Shown piece by piece: positions 61,937-64,000 of a DNA stretch of 64,000 nucleotides. The notes under the pieces are model-generated. The model was given only the letters and a program-made list of their open reading frames with translations, ran no database searches and was not told the DNA's origin. This stretch comes from CBDBJK01 sp965206395 (GTDB taxonomy: Bacteria; Chloroflexota; Dehalococcoidia; Lucifugimonadales; CATOSD01). Each line of letters starts with the position of its first letter. Within the stretch, counting starts at the first letter, position 1. Position numbers and translations under genes: made by a program. The stretch covers positions 62,001 through 126,000 of the forward strand of contig CBDBJK010000033.1 of NCBI GenBank assembly GCA_965206395.1. Reading direction: 5' to 3'.

Positions 61937-64000
61937 ATGGTTGCGACGCCTAGAACAAGGGAAGACTTGAAATCCGCATTGCCGGATACGTCCAAGACGC
62001 TGCGTCTGAAGGGGTTGGACGCAGATGTCGAGATTTTCAGAGACAGGTACGGTATCCCTCACGTGAGCGCTCAGACGACAAACGATGCCTTCTTTGGACA
62101 GGGATTCGCCGCCGCTCAAGACCGCCTGTGGCATATGGACTACGACCGGCGCAGAGCCTATGGCCGATGGGCGGAGTACGTTGGAACGACCGCCATCGAC
62201 CAGGACAAGATGATGAGGCGTTTCCAGATTGGCCCCACCGTCAGAAAGGATTATGAGGCCGTCAACTCCGAGACAAGAGCTATGCTGGATGCCTATACCG
62301 CCGGAGTCAACGCCTTCATCGAGACCACAGACTCGCTTCCAGTCGAGTACGACATCGTTGGCGAAAAGCCCGAAGCATGGCAGCCCTGGGACTGCCTGGC
62401 AGTATTCAAAGTCCGTCACATTCTGATGGGTGTGTTCGAGGGCAAAATATGGCGAGCGCGGCTGCTCAACACCCTGGGGCCGGAGAAAGCCGCGAACCTG
62501 CTGCGAGGCTATCAGCCGGGACATCTCGTTATCTTGCCACCCGGTGTTGAATACGACGGCTCCGTTGCCGATGGTCTCAAAGAACTAAGCGAGGGCGAGG
62601 CGGCGGTCAACTGGCTTAAAGAGACCGATGCTGGCAGCAATAACTGGGCGCTGGCCGGAAGCCGTACCGCGTCGGGCAAGCCATTGCTTGCGGGCGACCC
62701 TCATCGCGGTCTGGACACACCCAACGTTTACTATCAGAACCACGTCACCTGCCCTGAGTTCGACGTAATAGGTCTGTCATTCCCTGGATGCCCCGGATTT
62801 CCTCACTTCGGTCACAACGCTAGCATCGCCTGGTGCGTGACGCACGCGGGGGCCGACTATCAGGACATTTATGTCGAACGTTTTCGCAAGAACGGTGAAA
62901 TGCTTTACGAGTTCAAAGGCGAGTGGAAGAAGGCCGAGATTAGCCACGAGGTCATCAACGTGAAAGACGGGCCTTCGGTGGAAATAGACGTGACCTCGAC
63001 GCATCATGGGCCTGTCATTGGCGGCGATCCTGCGACTGGCTATGGATTGGCTTTCAGATACACAGCCACCGCCGAGTTGAATCACGGCTTCGAGTGCCTG
63101 CTTCAGATGCTCAAGGCGACGACCGCCGACGAGTTGGAAGAGTCCATGCGAGAGTGGGTAGACCCCTGCAACAACTTCCTGTACGCCGACGTTCACGGCG
63201 ACATAGGCTATCTGAATCGCGGCAAGGTTCCTATTCGCTCGATGACCAACGCATGGCTTCCCGCGCCGGGCTGGACGGGCGACCATGAGTGGCAAGGCGT
63301 CATTCCATTCGACGAGCTATCGAGGTCGCGCAACCCTGACACAGGCTACATCGTCACGGCGAACAACCGCATCGTTGATAAAGACTATCCCTACTACATT
63401 GCGATAGACTCCGCGCCCGAATACCGCGCGCGCCGGATTACCGAGCGTCTCAAGGGCATGACAAACGCAACCGTCGAAGACATGACCGCCGTGCATTCCG
63501 AGAAGGTCTCGATTCCGGCGCAGACGTATGCAAACCTCATCGCACAGATCGAGCCTCTTGACGCGCTTTCCGCAAAAGCCAAGGAGAAACTGTTCGGATG
63601 GGACGGCGCTATGGAGAGGGATTCTGTGGCTTCTACCATCTACAGCGCATTCAGATTGCGTCTGCATCGGAACATCGTGTGGCATCTGCTGGGGCCGCTG
63701 GCGGACGAAGCCTTCAGTGCGACAGGACGCGGCGCACCCAGTCACCTCAGCCAGATTGCCTCGTTGCTGGTGACGATATGGCGAAGAACGGCGACACGTC
63801 CCTGCTGCCGCCGAACACAGACTGGAAATCACTTGTAGCACAATCGCTTGCGGAAGGCGTATCTGATCTGAAAGAGCGGCTTGGCGACGACATAGACGCA
63901 TGGCGATGGGGCAGCATCCATCACACGAAGCCTCAACATACGCTGTCTGCCTCCTATCCTGAGCTTGCCTCTTTGCTCGACCCTCCGTCGGTGTCGATGG
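61937..64000 (+). CDS. Penicillin-acylase-family (Ntn) hydrolase, frameshifted, cut by window edge
   Basis: Enzymes of this family hydrolyse amide bonds of beta-lactams, N-acyl homoserine lactones or related compounds after self-cleavage. FRDRYGIPHVSAQTTNDAFF and GFAAAQDRLWHMDYDRR mark the alpha chain. TDAGSNNWALAGSRTASGKP contains the nucleophile Ser that starts the beta chain, followed by LLAGDPHRG and a SFPGCPGFPHFGHNASIAW segment. ATG 61937 follows AGGAGAG. No export signal is seen, unusual for the family. Near 63768 one base is lost: the first frame stops at 63838, while GDDMAKNGDTSLLPPNTDWK continues in another frame to the window end. Confidence 0.85.

Noticed and set aside
1..64000. 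CRISPR arrays, tRNA or rRNA genes
   Set aside because: No regularly spaced repeats, no tRNA-like T-loop with matching stems, and no rRNA-like stretches were seen by eye.

Overview
The window looks like a chromosomal segment of an uncultured, metabolically versatile bacterium of moderate G+C content. The gene mix (two family III CoA-transferases, MmgE/PrpD, enoyl-CoA hydratases, two luciferase-like flavin monooxygenases, a split xanthine-dehydrogenase-type hydroxylase, Thr/Pro-rich lipoproteins) resembles Chloroflexota of the Dehalococcoidia/SAR202 type. That is an inference from gene content: no rRNA, tRNA or ribosomal marker is visible, so the lineage is not established. The segment carries many insertion sequences and broken genes. 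Five IS copies are present (three IS630-type, one IS1182-type, one IS5-type), and six or more long reading frames are broken by a single indel.

Left part (1-24.5 kb). A partial IS630 copy interrupts a HAD-hydrolase gene. It is followed by a leftward 2-oxoacid dehydrogenase operon (E1 alpha, E1 beta, a 3-hydroxyacyl-CoA dehydrogenase and an E2 with two tandem E3-binding domains, no E3). Next come large exported proteins: a frameshifted Ig-like lipoprotein, an exported pair of unknown function, an intact IS630, and a ~2,170-codon frameshifted surface protein with thrombospondin-3, LVIVD, Ig-like and a distinctive DGTN-type repeat. A large alpha/beta hydrolase whose start is tandemly duplicated and a CapA-type protein follow.

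Middle part (24.5-46 kb). An Old Yellow Enzyme relic, a polysaccharide deacetylase and an MFS carrier precede a SAM methyltransferase split by a deletion-riddled third IS630 copy. Removing that element restores the methyltransferase frame exactly at a CTAG target. Then come a frameshifted FAD oxidoreductase and a divergent molybdenum hydroxylase locus with a CoxG-like protein. Between an IS1182 copy (36.1-37.8 kb) and an IS5 copy (45.1-46.0 kb) lies a visibly more G+C-rich block: a heme acquisition and degradation operon (HmuT, HmuU, HmuV, an MhuD-like heme monooxygenase, a siderophore-interacting-protein-type flavin reductase and a VOC protein). A good sigma-70-like promoter with a 19-bp palindrome in its spacer stands upstream. 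Next to it are relics of restriction-modification and toxin-antitoxin-like genes.

Right part (46-64 kb). This is mostly acyl-CoA and small-molecule catabolism: an F420/FMN-type monooxygenase, an SDR, a TPR lipoprotein, a ThDP enzyme, two enoyl-CoA hydratases, an MFS carrier, and a PrpD/CoA-transferase/CoA-transferase operon. A SnoaL-like protein, an amidohydrolase, a lone receiver domain, a class-A-type serine hydrolase and a penicillin-acylase-family enzyme cut by the window edge complete it. Three families of dispersed hairpin repeats sit between genes, and two perfect or near-perfect tandem duplications touch gene ends.
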